Shown here one piece after another: positions 24,389 through 36,694 of a stretch of DNA of 64,000 nt (position 1 is its first letter; each line of letters opens with the position of its first letter). A program made the translations under genes and the position numbers. The notes beneath the pieces are model-generated. The model saw only the letters and a list, made by a program, of their open reading frames with translations. It did not search any database and had not been told where the DNA came from. Source of the DNA: Arenicola marina (taxonomy: Eukaryota; Annelida; Polychaeta; Arenicolidae); the NCBI GenBank assembly GCA_964019135.1, contig OZ025249.1:36097759-36161758 (forward strand), read 5' to 3'.

Positions 24389-27300
24389 ATGGCGGCAGCG
24401 TTTGTCCGAGGTCGGGCTTAGCGGAATTTAAGGCGAGAAAGAGTGTTTCGAGACCGATAAAACCCACTTGATAACTTCGATGATATTGAGCTGTACTCCA
24501 AGTTCCGATTTCACCGTCGGCATATCCTCAGTTTGACCGACGAGATAGCAGAAGACTTGGATGCTGTGGATTCACGGGGAGGAGCCGTGCCGGCCGTGTT
24601 ACAAGTGTGTATAGCCCTGAGATTTTACGCTTCGGGATCCTTCCAAGACATCTTGGCTGATATAGTAGGAGTCAGCCAACCCACAGGTGAGTTGCTATTA
24701 TAAACATTTATCTTCAACAGGCTTCTATTGCCTGCAAAATCATTCCGTGTCTCGGAGATGCTGGACGGGGGCGGTAATCTGTTGAAAGACACAGTTGCTA
24801 GCTAGGTCGAGGCCCCATGTGACGTTGTTGGTGCTGAGCAACAACTGTCTCCCAAGGGACTAGCTAGGTCGGAGACCGGGGTCCGAGAGCCGTTTCTAAA
24901 TATTTGCTCGTTTATTACATCAACAAATGCAAATAGACTGCACGTTGACCCAGTTTATAGCCGAAGTCCCAAACCGTGTTATTGAAATCATCTATTTTGC
25001 AACCAAACGCTTGTTTATCTTTTTATTGAGTAGGCCTTTGTAAACGCTATATGCAACGATTTATGTCCTGTTGAAATCAACCATCCATTCACTACTGTAT
25101 GTCAAGGGATGGGAGGGGGTGCTTGTTTCCTGGAACCAGAAAGTGATATCAACATGGGGAAGTGTAGCAACCGACCCAAAATATGTACTCATGATGAAGT
25201 TTGAGGGATGATAGAAAATGTTGGTTTATTAAGTAAAAATGTTACGTGTGTTAGGGGCATACATTGTGCCTCAATAAATATCTTATGACCTGTAATGACT
25301 GTCATTTGGATTCCTAGAGAACAGACCTTAAATTCGGTTGACAAAGCCTAAAATTGGAAACAGAATTTAATTTGGCTTAGATTGGACAACTTGGATGCAC
25401 ATTTCAAAGTGTATATCTCTAAGGCCATTTAAAAATTGCAATGATAATCAAACTGGCAGTAGCCAATATCAGTCACAGGTAAATATCTCCCATTATCTGT
25501 ATTAAAGTACACTGAAAATAATATGCATTTACAGTTGTATTGCCAAATATTCCATGATATATAGATATCTATTTCGATAACTTTGTCCATGAAGAAAGAA
25601 TACATTGCATGATCAAGCAAGAGTTAAAATTATTGGGTGATTAAAATTCAGTGTGAACCATTCAACTATTACACAAGATAACTTTTTCATGATTCAACTA
25701 AATGTGGTTAAAGCGTCCTGAATAACCAACCAACCAACCATGATTTAACTTCAAATAATTTGGCCTGCATGAGACCCCTGTTTTCTTAGATAAAAATACA
25801 ATTAGCTTAACTGCATTGGCAATGGGAATTTATAACAGACAATTGATAAAGAAATTGTCAGCTATTTAAGTAGATTTATTTATATTTTATTACACCTATG
25901 TGACTCACCTGTTTGCCTGCTTTGAGTATGTTAGCTGTGATTTCTATTTAGACTGATATATGTTGAATCACCATATTTTGCACTTATTCTCCATTGTGTC
26001 AGCTAAATATATATATATGTGTATGAAATGAATTAAAAGAAATATGTACATTAAATGCATATCTGGGTGGTCATGTAAAATTGTATGCCAGTTCATTTTT
26101 TGAAGTATCACATGGCAACAGGGATTCCAATAATGAAGCAAATGTAGTGTTCCTTGTAGCTCCATCGTCCTGTTTGAAGGGATACAGGAAATATTTAGTG
26201 GGTTAGCAATTCCATTACATCTTTTGCATAAAGAGTTGTTCCTAGTCATGATATATTGTTTACTAATTTCATTAATTTTGAGTTTGGAGTACTTACTATT
26301 TATACTTATGGAGTTTCATCATTCTCCAAATGACGTTTCTTGCAAGCATTCTAATTGAAGTGGTCTCTAGTGTACAAATAAATATATACTGTGTATCACC
26401 CAGTCTTGTGTGACAAATAATGTTTTCATTTTGCAGTTTGTCAGCAATATTTGCACACTGCAATTTTTGGCTTGAATAGTGTTAATTCACTAATCCTTAC
26501 ATGAGCCCTGCCACAAAGAGAGAGAGTGTCCATGAATTAAATTGTCCTCATTTAATCTTGTTGTGAATGTCTGACATGTATATGTACTGTGACGGAAGGC
26601 CAGCCTTTAGTGCATGTAAAGCTTCTGAATAATTATAAGTATTAACGTAAGTACCCATTAAAGTGGAAATAATAATAGGCTGAGACAGGCTGATGAGAAT
26701 TAAAGGAATGTTAATGACCAACATTGTCATACCGAAGCGGTCCTATACATTGTACAAGATCCAGTCATGTACAGGTAGCATTTTTTTTGTTAAATATCAA
26801 CGAGAGACATCCTGGGGCTACATATACAGAATAATGTAGATAGAGAACATATTTCTGAACTTTTTCTGCTTTATTCTAAGGTCATTACATTGAAGTCTGT
26901 ATCTATAGCGTACTATAGTCATGTAAAGTACCCGCCTTATGACATGCATTGTAACGTAAAGCGGCATTACACTCTTACAAGGACATTGTCAATATGTCAC
27001 ATTAATTCCAAAGTGGATATTTTACTGTTATCCTTTTTTTTAATGGTGCCTAACGTCTGTTTATCTGCTTGCAGTCAGCCGAGTCGTCACACGGGTGACA
27101 AATGCCCTACTTGGTCGAAAGGACCAGTATGTGCAATTTCCGTCCCAGAGGGAAGCCAATGTGCAGAAAGTGGCGTTTAGTGCCACTGCTGGCTTCCCCA
27201 ACGTCTTCGCTTGTGTGGATGGCACGCATATTCGTATTCAGGCCCCTCGTCGCAATGAAATGGAGTATGTCAACCGGAAAAACTATCACTCCATCAACGT

Positions 27301-28034
27301 GCAGGTAAATTTGGCAGTTACAATAAATGTATAGTGTATGTGTGTTATTGCATACTGCAGTGACGGAACTCCCGTCTACTTTAAATTTGTGCAACCTTTT
27401 ATAACAAGACATATTGCAGGATATTTTAGAAGGCTTATTGCAACTTTGCCAGCAGGCATGTAAATCGTCCCTCACAATCTGGGAGTAAACATTTGTTCTG
27501 TTCACGTTTAGGTGGTGTGTAATGCAGATTACACCATCATTGACTGTGTGGCACGTTGGCCCGGCTCGGTCCACGACGCCAGGATCCTCAGAGAGTCGGA
27601 CCTGTTCGAGGCGTTTGAGCGGCCCCATTGACGGTTTTGTACTCGGAGACAGTGGTTACATGGTACGTGAATGGCTATTAACACCATATGGCAACGCTCA
27701 GACACCACAGCAGATTGCCTACAACAATGCTCACTCGAGAACTAGGAGCACTGTTGAACGTTGCATTGGAGTCATAAAGAGAAGATTTCACTGTCTGCAC
27801 ACTGAGCTGCGACTCGACCCACCGAAGGTGTGTCGTATCATCCTCGTGTGCGTCATGCTGCACAACAAAGCTGTGGCGCTCGGGCTTCCACCTCCAGATG
27901 GAGAAAACGACCAACCAGGCGATGCTGTGGAAAACGGCCCTGGCCCAGAGGGTAACGTGGCGGAACGTGTGAGAACTGCTGCCGGCAAAGCAGCCAGAGA
28001 ACGACTTGTTCAACAATACTTTGGAGAATGGTAA
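24389..28034 (+). pseudogene. Harbinger transposase (HARBI1-like), three exons, damaged
   Basis: DDE transposase that would cut and join the element's ends in the nucleus. Exon 1 is 24389-24686 (FRDR, DDIELYSKFRFHRRHILSLT, ALRFYASGSFQD, GVSQPT), exon 2 27075-27304 (ACVDGTHIRI, the first catalytic Asp; NRKNYHSINVQ) and exon 3 27512-28034 (WPGSVHDARI; LGDSGYM, second Asp; TRSTVERCIGVIKRRFHCL, catalytic Glu). Both introns have GT-AG borders (GTGAGT..GCAG; GTAAAT..TTAG). Exon 1 has in-frame stops at 24419-24421 (TAG) and 24458-24460 (TAA), and exon 3 shifts frame near 27629, so the copy should not make full transposase unless the exon model is wrong. The length would otherwise fit the family (about 350 residues). 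Intron 1 is unusually long at 2.4 kb. Confidence 0.88.
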
Positions 28035-28239
28035 ATAGAAGAGCCAACTATACGTTTATTGTGTATAATTTTGATTTGGCACACGAAAGCTATATATAAG
28101 GAACAAATTCGTTGTACGTCATGATGGCAATAAACAAAATATTTTGACTACAAATTATAGATAACAAACAGAAGCGATGTCTTAGTACTGACGAGAACAG
28201 CAAAGCGACTACTGACATCTTATTTCATACAGAATACAG

Positions 28240-30848
28240 TCACTGTGTTTCTTGGCTGTCCCAGTCACGTAGTTGTTTCTCCAGTTTGCGCTTCATTAGC
28301 GCCTGCACCTCTATCCGTATCTTATACAATTCTCTTTTGCTCTGGCTGGTGAGTATCTCCTTGGACAGCCATTGTTTCCACAGTTGGTCTTCTGGCTCTT
28401 GAATTCGTTGTCGCCGTCTCCCATGCCTAATTATACTTCTTCTTACAGATCCAACGGCTGAAGCTGTTTGGCCCGTGTTGTTTGACGTCAGCAGTGGTGT
28501 CGCATCATCCGGTGAAGCTGCCCCTCTAACCTCAGCAGTCTCGTTGGGTGCCAGTTGCGTGGGCAATGCGACGTGGTGCACGATGACCGAATTGCTATTT
28601 ACATCTTGACCCTCCTCTGTGATCATCGATGGAATATAGATTTCTGTAAAGAGAGACAATATGTTTTAATATATACGGCAACGGCAGAAACCCCGTTTAA
28701 GTTTACCTGATCACTTTCAGTTGTAAAGTGCTGACAACGATATAGTTATGCCGCACAAATGACCAGCAAACGAAAATTAAATTCGTCGTTTTTTTACATA
28801 TGGTCCGGACTGTGGCGAGGACAAGTACAATATCACTAGGGCAATGCGATAATGAGGCAATCCGGGTAATGTAAGTGAAGGTTGCATCTTGTTCATTCGG
28901 ATGTTTTTGAAAGTAAATATTGAAATGATGTAGTCAATTTGTTTGCATTCTTTTGTAAATTAACTTCTTTCTATAGCGAAAATGGTAATTAGAAGTCAGT
29001 TCCTGAAGCGTGTTTATTATCTATAAAAATCTGCTATGTATCACTGGAGTACATACATATGTGACCTATTATATATACTTTAGACATCATCTGTTCATTT
29101 GTTTACTCTTACTTTTGTGGCCGATATCACAGTTCAGGTACATATTAGCGTTCACCCGATATATCCCCACAGTATGTATATTTGCATAAATTTGTAGTAA
29201 ATAAATGTCACATCCATTATCATTTACACGACATTGTCATACCTACGGTAGTCGAGTTACTTTCCGACTCCTCATTTTGAGTGTCTTGGCCGTCTTCCTA
29301 AACGCTGGGAATGTTCCCTGCATAGAATAAAAAATTAGCTGGATATCGTCAAGTAAAAAAAAATAGCAGGTATTATAGCTTCATGTGTAGAAAGCCCACT
29401 TCATATCAATACTTCAATGTGATAATTAGGCAACCCAGGCAAAGTAAAGAAAGTTTATATGGGAATGTGTCTTGTTCACGAATTGCCTCCTACTAGAAGA
29501 GCTACAGATGACCTAGCGATATATTGTAACCATATTTACCTTCAATACCTGCTACCACAGGGCTATTCTCTCCCACAATGGCCATCACAATGTCCGCGAA
29601 GACTGGCATGGGGGTGGGTGGGCCTCCACCTGTTTTCGACTGGCTCTTCTTAGCCTTTAGCACGGCTGTCTTCAGGTCCTGTAAATTGACATGAGAAGAA
29701 GCTAATCATATATGGCAAATACACATATATCTTCTACAGTTAATTATATGCAATTGAAGCTTAGTCCGTAATAGCTCAGTCCGTGATAAATACTTCACTA
29801 ATTAGTGTCCAAATGTCAGTTAATATGAAATGAATGGACAATTTTGGGGCTGCGGTATTCGATAAAACCAAATAAAGAAATCTAGAACGACAGTGTCTGT
29901 TATGTTGTGTCTAGTTATGATTATTGTTTTCAAAGGTCCGGTGAATACCCCCCCCCCCCCCAACCCGCTATGTTTAGCAAATAGTGCCTCCCCCCCCCCA
30001 CTCTCCTACTGTTAGATGCATGAATCGTGACGCGTTGTTTCTAAGGCAACCACTTCAGACGTGAATCCATTGTCTATGACTATGTGTGCCTTAGTCTGTG
30101 ATCAATCTTCACGAAGGCGCGTTACCTAGTACGAATGTACGTGTGTGTTGGTGGGGGAGGGGGCGGGGGTTATGTACCGAAACGGCAAATGGGCCGGGAG
30201 TCCAGCTTCGGGAACTATGGGAGGACTGGCTTCCCGGGGATGCTTTGTTTCTCCATCAGTCATTTCCTACTACATACCCTCTGTTCTCCTTATTTACAAT
30301 ACTCAGTGGCATCAAGGGCGCACTTACATCAAAGCCAAGAATTAAAGTGTCATTTTAAATCAAAATACACACTTTCATAGCTGAGCTTTGTCTTGTCATA
30401 GAACTTAGACCGTTAAACATGTTCATTTGCTCCTTTCAGAAAGCAATGAAAAGGTTATTATAACCATGTAATGGAATTAACCTAACAAATAATCATCTTC
30501 GAATTTAAACGTAATCATTATTCCCGATGTTAATTCACCATACAATACACAGAATAATACACAGAATAATAATAGGACACATATGAAATTAATGTAACTA
30601 ACCTGCCATTTTTTTCGCACATCCTCCACTGTGCGTGGGGTAGTGGAGCAGGCCGTCAATTCACTGGCAATCATCGACCACCTTTTTCTTTTTTCTCTTC
30701 CCGTCACAGCAGACGACAGTTGGGACATCAACAACTCTTTGCTGTCTCGAATACTTTCAAGCAGCATGTATATTTCGCTGTCAGTAAAATTAGCCTTCCT
30801 GTCTCGTTTCTTTTCAAGCTTCTTCGCGTCGTCTTTAAGTTCTTCCAT
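28240..30848 (-). CDS. Harbinger Myb/SANT-like DNA-binding protein, four exons
   Basis: Accessory protein that in this superfamily helps transposase reach the nucleus and bind transposon ends. Exon 1 (30848-30603) holds the Myb-like trihelix domain: ATG at 30848, a basic-acidic start, then NFTDSEIYMLLESI, KRWSMIASELTA and RTVEDVRKKWQ. Exon 2 (29678-29540) begins DLKTAVLKAKKSQ, and exon 3 (29297-29243) is short and acidic. The last exon (28643-28240) has SVRRSIIRHGRRRQRI and a helical end RELYKIRIEVQALMKRKLEK, stop at 28240-28242. Borders fit GT-AG on the minus strand, but the phases of exons 2 and 3 do not match in my reading, so one border or an extra exon may be missed, or the reading frame is broken there. 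Confidence 0.75.
29945..30000. repeat. C-runs (low complexity)
   Basis: Two runs of nine or more C within an intron of the Myb-like gene; G-rich on the other strand. Confidence 0.8.
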
Positions 30849-31065
30849 GCTTTCGCGCTCCGGAAACCAAACAGAACGATCACAGCGCGCATGCTCACAG
30901 TAGAAAGAACAGTGGGATTTCCAAATCTATTTATAGATTGGCTCTCACTTCGCTCATAGCTAAGTTGACCACTACGTTGCGATTATGAATACCACTGAGT
31001 CATCACGACTCCGGCGTGAGTAGCTAGGACGAACTTAGTCTTAGTTCCTGCGTAACTTACGAGGG

Positions 31066-31082
31066 GATTATGAATATGGCCC
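31066..31082 (-). repeat. right terminal inverted repeat of the Harbinger
   Basis: GATTATGAATATGGCCC, the inverse of GGGCCATATTCATAATC, followed by CTG at 31083-31085. Confidence 0.88.
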
Positions 31083-31139
31083 CTGACGTGGAACGAGCTG
31101 CAAATCGGAAAATGTCGGAATTGTAACAATTTCACCACA

Positions 31140-31995
31140 GTGAAAAACATATCGAGAGAGGGAACAGCGAGGTACGCAGAGAAATCTGTAAACGGACGGC
31201 ACACAGGGAGAAATAGGAAAGAGACAGACATATATATATATATATATATAAATGAGAGATACACTGACCAATATGAAAAACAGATATAAACAGAGATATA
31301 AAGAAAAGAGACATACAAATAGAGGTGTGGAAAAGATACACACACAGCGGGATAAAGAAAAGAAACACACACAAAGCAGAAATGAAAAAAATAACAGAGA
31401 TATATTTACTACAAACATGCACAAAGAGATATAAAAATGAAATATACACACAGTGACATGGAAAAGAGACCTGAATAGAGAGATATGGAAAAGACACATA
31501 CACAGAGAGATATGGAAACGAGACACACAAATACATAGAAATAAGAGACATAAACAAAGAGATAAAAATTAGATATACACGCATTAGCGTTTAAAAGAGA
31601 CATGCACAGATAGATATGGAACAGAACCAAATACAGAGAGGTGTAGAAAGGAGACACGCACCCATATATAGAATAGAGAAATACGCAGAGCAATATGGAA
31701 GAGAGATACCCAGAGAGATAAGGAAAAGAGAGATACACAGAGAGGTAAGGGAAAGAGATATACGTAAATATATATGGAAACGAGATATATACGTAGAGAT
31801 ATGGAAAATATATATTTATAGGGATAGATATGGAAAAGACATATGAACATGACATATGGACATGAGACACATACGAGATATATAAAAATCACGGATATAT
31901 GGATTATAGACATACACAGAGATATTTGAAAGAAAACTAAGATATAGAAGACGACACAGATATATGGACAATGAAAACATATATAGATTGACAGA
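31140..31995. repeat. purine-rich imperfect tandem repeats
   Basis: Irregular repetition of AGAGATATGGAAAAGAGACA and ACACACAGAGATATGG phrases with periods of about 24-34 bp, including a TA run at 31231-31250. Three minus-strand frames stay open (reading SLCVYLFHIS-like hydrophobic repeats) only because of composition. Not a gene. Confidence 0.82.
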
Positions 31996-33380
31996 AAGAT
32001 GTTTTACCTCAATCCCCGCAGGAAAAATACCCGGCCATGACTGTACTCACGAAAGCTACATAAACAGAGGACGCATATGTATTGCGAACCTGTAGAAGCG
32101 TCCGTGTCAGGTTAACGACCTCGGTGACGTGCCTTAATGTGGCCGAGACGAGCCGCTGATTGGCCACGTTGGTGACGGGTACTAAACACCGAAATAAACC
32201 ATGACCGATAATGGCACATAAAAGTTCTGCCGTAGGTGCTGTCCCCGTGGTTTATCTGAGATAAGACCAAGTGGTAAAGTTGTTATTACACTTGGTCAAA
32301 TGCTAAGGGAAACCCAATTAATGTTGCGCTCAGCAGGTGGGGAGGTCAGCTTTATATTTCATACATAATTTCTCAAACGTGAAGCTTTTGCGCATATAAT
32401 TCGTTCCGCCACCTTCAACTTCTTAGACGCCATTTCCCGTGAAGCCATTTCCTAATCTGACAGATATATGGATGTGAAGCAAGTTGAGGAATATTAAACC
32501 CATGTAATAACTTTTACTCTATTGTTATTTTTATTCATATTTCGTCTTCAAGGACTCTTCAATTATTCTTTCCTTACTTCGGTAGCAAATGCGTTTGGTT
32601 GGCGTCTAAAAGCAGTGACACTGGATCTAATAGCGTCCAGATTGTATTTATTAGTCACAACGATTGGCACGACATACGTTTTTCACTGTTATGATCGTTG
32701 TTCGTGTTCTGTGGCCATACAATTAAAATCCTTGATTTAAAATGGACTCGGTTCATCAGTGTGATGCACTTTATCGCGAACGCTGGTGTGTTAAAATGGC
32801 GGGTGTCTGTCCGCGATTGCTTCATCTGTAAGCCATTAAGCTGTAAAGCGGCCCAATCCGCATGTAAAATCGCGGGAGCGGGACAGCTCTGCCACTGATA
32901 CTGCCTGCGCACTGCCAGTAATCAAACGTCAAAGCTGATTACACGGCGATGAGATTAATGAAGTTTATTGGCCTAACTGACTTGTCCAATAACGTCACAT
33001 TTCGTTGCATTTGCATTAATAACCGTTCCTTTTTCAGCATCTGTGATGTATTATGTCGTGTATGTTGACGGTACGTGTTTCTTCTTGACATCGTTATCGT
33101 TGGCAGAGGGTGGTGGTGGTGGGGGAGGGGGGTGGGGGGGGGGTGAAGTGGACCGGATCCCATGTCACCCACTGCCTGTAGGACAGAGTGATGACTCCAT
33201 ATTGGGCTCTATATGCAGTGATATTACCGTCGTCAATCCTCATATTTACGACACGCCAGTCGTCAAGGTGATGCATCTTTTCTGAGATACGACGAATGTC
33301 GACGTATAGTAGTCGGTGTTGAGGAATTGTTAACGTTTGCAGCCGCGAATGCCCCGCCCACCGCTCGCTCTTGGCCGAAA
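31996..33380. other. intergenic, no gene recognised
   Basis: No recognisable coding sequence. A small inverted repeat GACCAAGTG..CACTTGGTC lies at 32266-32298, and a G-rich run at 33109-33143. Confidence 0.4.
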
Positions 33381-33865
33381 ACTCCCACATGCGGTAGACG
33401 GTGAGAGGCTACCACATGCGGAAGACGGCCGGAAGCTCCCACATGCGGAAAACGGCCGGAAGCTCCCACATGCGGAAGACGGCCGGAAGCTCCCACATGC
33501 GGAAGACGGCCGGAAGCTCCCACATGTGGTAGACGGCCGGAAGCTCCCACATGCGGAAGACGGCCGGAAGCTCCCACATGCGGAAGACGGCCGGAAGCTC
33601 CCACATGTGGTAGACGGTGAGAGGCTCCCACATGCGGAAGACGGCCGGAAGCTCCCACATGCGGAAGACGGTCGGAAGCTCCCACATGCGGAAGACGGCC
33701 GGAAGCTCCCACATGCGGAAGACGGCCGGAAGCTCCCACATGCGGAAGACGGCTGGAAGCTCCCACATGCGGAAGACGGCCGGAATCTCCCACATGTGGT
33801 AGACGGCCGGAAGCTCCCATATCCGGTAGACGGCCGGAAGCTCCAACATGCGGAAGACGGCCGCG
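33381..33865. repeat. 27-bp minisatellite
   Basis: About 18 units of GGAAGCTCCCACATGCGGAA plus GACGGCC (27 bp), with variants carrying TGTGGTAG or GTGAGAGGC. Open frames on both strands (RKLPHAEDG, PSSACGSFR, RLPHVGASG) reflect the multiple-of-three period. Confidence 0.93.
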
Positions 33866-35298
33866 GGCCACTGTGAATTAGTACTTGGCGACACGAACGC
33901 CACCGTGTGACATTAATCACCGGCGGTCAGTGCAGCGCGGTGCAGTCAGTGTCGATTCCCTTCTGGAGGCGTTTGGCCTCCAGCGGCTGAGCCTGGTTTT
34001 AGCATTCCGCTGCAGGATCCCCCGCGCTCACCTCGGAAGGACCTCCCGGCTAATGCCTTATTGGGCTTGCAAACCTATTTATAACATGCCCATGGCAGGA
34101 ATTTATCTCGGGTTCATGTCCGAGGTGTTCGCAGCGCCCACGACAGCTCCCCGCCGCCTACAAGGCAACACCACCACCCCCTGGTCGGCGTGGTGGTCAG
34201 TGACAGACATTAACGCTATAAAATGGCCCTCGGCACAGGGACTTCCGGCGCGATGACCCCAAGGCGGCCCCCCGAGGGGAAAGAAAGCAGCATCGGGGCA
34301 AATGACATCCTCTGCCCCAGTGGATACATAGTGTAGAGGCGTCCGAGGGGCTTGTTGTAACCACAGTAATTAGAAAAGAAGGCAAGGGTTTGACGAGATG
34401 TCTGCGTGAAAGGATGCGAGTCAGAAAAAAGAGCATTTAATTTCTTTGGCATACATATAGCTTTTTTTTCTTTTTTTGCACCCGAGGCAGGGTAAACATA
34501 GCACCCCCCCCCCCTCCCCCCCCAACTACACTTCCACGGATGCCACATGTTGAAAAGTAAGCAGTATGTTTTTAGTGTGCGTATAAAGGACTTTACTTAA
34601 ATATCATATTAGCACATAGATAGCATCTAGTCTACCAAAAATATCATGATGCGTTTTCTCGGACGCCTGCGCTGCCTCGTCAAATGTAATGAAAAACCAA
34701 CAAGTCCGGGAAGTCATACCATCAAGCTAGTGAAATGAATTGACCCTCTCAACCTAACGGGAACCAAATTGCCTCGAAAGCTATTTATGTGATAGCCCGC
34801 CTATCGCGGCCTGAAAACCTTGCCGCGAGAACTACGCGATCGTGCCAAGCCAATTACCATGCCTTGGTCAATGGGCAATCCAAGTTTTCATCCAGTGAGC
34901 CGGGTCTGGAGCGATAAACGTTACCAGAGACGTTCGGTCTGCTTGGGAGAATTCGTGCCAACCCGAAAACTGTTGTTGGCCTATTGCATTACAGCGCTTG
35001 TCCATCGTACCGACGTCATACCAGGAAGGAAGACGAGCAGCGTCTGAATTTACAAGACTTTACTTTCCCAACTAATCTTGGATTTAAAAAAAAAAAACAG
35101 CGGACGGCTAGACGGATGTGCTTGGGCCTCTCCTCAAAGTAACCATACCTCCAGTGTACAAAGGAATATGTGCATGGCTTCATTAATGTGCAAAACAACG
35201 TGATTAATCACTGGGCAGCTGTATGAAACGAAACCGTACCTCAAGCGGTAACGCAACAAAGAAGACAGCAACAGCTTTGTGAGTGAAAACACTGAAGC
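33866..35298. other. intergenic, no gene recognised
   Basis: No convincing gene. C-rich low-complexity run at 34504-34524; A-run near 35085. Confidence 0.4.
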
Positions 35299-35513
35299 CC
35301 AGTGGCGGATCCAGCGGGGGGGCTACTGCTACTAGCCCCCCCTCACCCCCTGGTCAAGCCGCAGAAGCCCCACCACCGACAGGTTTAGCCCCCGTGAATA
35401 AAGCCGCCTATCGCTGTACACGAGCAGCAACCTAATGCTGGAGAAGGACCAGTGCCCGCCCCCCCACCCCTGCTTCCGCCGCCTATGCACTGCAATCTCG
35501 AAATTCAAGCCCC
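35299..35513 (+). mobile_element. MITE-like copy 1, right end missing
   Basis: Begins CAGTGGCGGATCCAG and shares CGAAATTCAAGCC near its right side with copy 2, where that phrase lies about 45 bp before the terminal repeat. Copy 2 follows directly, so copy 1 seems cut by it. C-rich. No coding capacity. Confidence 0.55.
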
Positions 35514-35772
35514 CCAGGGGCGGATCTAGGGGAAGGGGGGGTACGGGGGTTGCAACCCCCGACTTGGGAACACACACTGTTAAAGTCGGCTTCACCGAGC
35601 ACCGCCCCCCCCGTCGCAAGTTTTTCAGAGAGCACCCCCCTCTTGGCATATTCCTAGAACCCCCCCTGCCCCCCCACCCCCTGACGTCTGGATTCGCCCC
35701 CCCCCCTGTAGTATGCCCTGTAATCGCGAAATTCAAGCCTTCCCACCCTCTAAAACCTGAATCCACCCCTGG
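35514..35772 (+). mobile_element. MITE-like copy 2 with 17-bp terminal inverted repeats
   Basis: Left end CCAGGGGCGGATCTAGG and right end CCTGAATCCACCCCTGG are inverted repeats (14 of 17 match). About 260 bp, no coding capacity, no clear target duplication. Superfamily not assigned. Confidence 0.68.
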
Positions 35773-36130
35773 AAGCAAACAACATGAGCGACAATTAATG
35801 GCCCGATCTTACAACACACGTCACCCCGGCGGGTAGACAACGGCAACGACGAACAACAGCCTGAATCCCCGGACGTTATCACCCTGTTGAAAAAAAACAT
35901 TGTTATAAAGCAGGGATGGCAAATCAAGGGAGCCATGTATTGATTTGAAATGTCGATCTATGGACAGTAATGTGCTGTTTCACAACATCCCAGAAGACTG
36001 AGAGACAAATGGGGCACAACGATCTGAGGATTGTACATCAAAGGTCATGAAAATCCTACAAAGATACATTAAAGATCACTCCCTAATACCCAAACGAAAT
36101 CCTTGAACGTGGGAGTAGGGTGAAATGGCC
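35773..36130. other. intergenic, nothing recognised
   Basis: No recognisable feature. Confidence 0.3.
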
Positions 36131-36133
36131 CTG

Positions 36134-36190
36134 GGGCCCCATTCACAATCCCCTCGTACGTTACGCACGAAAAGTGCATTTTCGTCTTAG
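36134..36190 (+). repeat. Harbinger-type end (Myb-side type)
   Basis: GGGCCCCATTCACAATCCCC then TCGTACGTTACGCAC resembles the inverted right end of the 24-31 kb Harbinger (GGGCCATATTCATAATCCCC, TCGTAAGTTACGCAG). It is preceded by CTG at 36131-36133. It points inward, towards the Harbinger-type end at 52175. Confidence 0.7.
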
Positions 36191-36401
36191 CCTCACCAGC
36201 CCGTTCTGTTGGTGCTCATAATTAAGACACCCTCTTTAAAAGAGGGGGCTGCAATGTGATATAAAAATAAAACTCCGTTGGTATAAAATCTATTTGCCGT
36301 TAATCGTTCTGTTTAAAAAGAAAGCATTATCGAGAAAATCGCACATCAACAGTATAAAATACGCATTTTCGCCCATCAAGCGGGTGTCGACATGTTTTGA
36401 A

Positions 36402-36445
36402 CACGTGACCAGAGTTAGCCAATCACACGCAAGGCGTTGACGTCA
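36402..36445. promoter_or_regulatory. promoter-like cluster: E-box, CCAAT, CRE
   Basis: CACGTG (36402-36407), CCAAT (36419-36423) and the palindrome TGACGTCA (36438-36445) lie within 45 bp, about 150 bp upstream of the THAP-like exon. A CGGTGAGTC near 36487 could be a splice donor after an untranslated first exon. Role inferred from motifs only. Confidence 0.35.
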
Positions 36446-36591
36446 CTGACGACTACCTTCCGCTGAACCAACACTTTGCTTACATGTGAGCGGTGAGTCT
36501 TTGGAACAAGCTGTCGGCCTAACACCCATCATGAATAGTGACAAGCGAATTTGACTCATAAACTTGAAACATCGATGCATTTAAAACAAAA

Positions 36592-36688
36592 TGTGCAAAA
36601 AAGGACAGCAAAAACAGGATATCTTTCTACCGCTGCCCCTCTAGGCGACCCGCAGCTTTTGCAGCAATGGCTACGCAAGATTACTCGT
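36592..36688 (+). pseudogene. THAP domain, N-terminal half (probable exon remnant)
   Basis: One frame reads CAKKDSKNRISFYRCPS and the next frame continues GDPQLLQQWLRKITR. Together they match the first half of a THAP zinc-finger (C..., then a FxRxP stretch, then W), with a one-base frame change near 36650. A splice-donor-like GTGAGT follows at 36689. THAP domains bind DNA and occur in host regulators and in P-element-type transposases; which this was cannot be told. Confidence 0.5.
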
Positions 36689-36694
36689 GTGAGT

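Larger units (their letters stand above)
24212..31082 (+). mobile_element. Harbinger (PIF/Harbinger) DNA transposon with both genes
   Basis: The ends are inverted repeats: left GGGCCGTATTCATAGTC at 24212 and the inverse of right GGGCCATATTCATAATC ending at 31082 (15 of 17 match). They are flanked by a 3-bp duplication CTG (24209-24211 and 31083-31085), which fits the CWG target preference reported for animal Harbingers. Between them lie a plus-strand transposase gene and a minus-strand Myb-like gene, convergent, the standard two-gene arrangement. Length is about 6.9 kb, with long introns. The transposase copy carries disabling changes; the first and last exons of the Myb-like gene are open. 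Confidence 0.92.

Noticed and set aside
31068-31913. Cysteine- and phenylalanine-rich minus-strand frames that look like membrane proteins
   Set aside because: Three frames are open together over a purine-rich tandem region; this is composition, not coding.
33263-33920. Open frames on both strands through the 27-bp array
   Set aside because: Period effect of a 27-bp unit.
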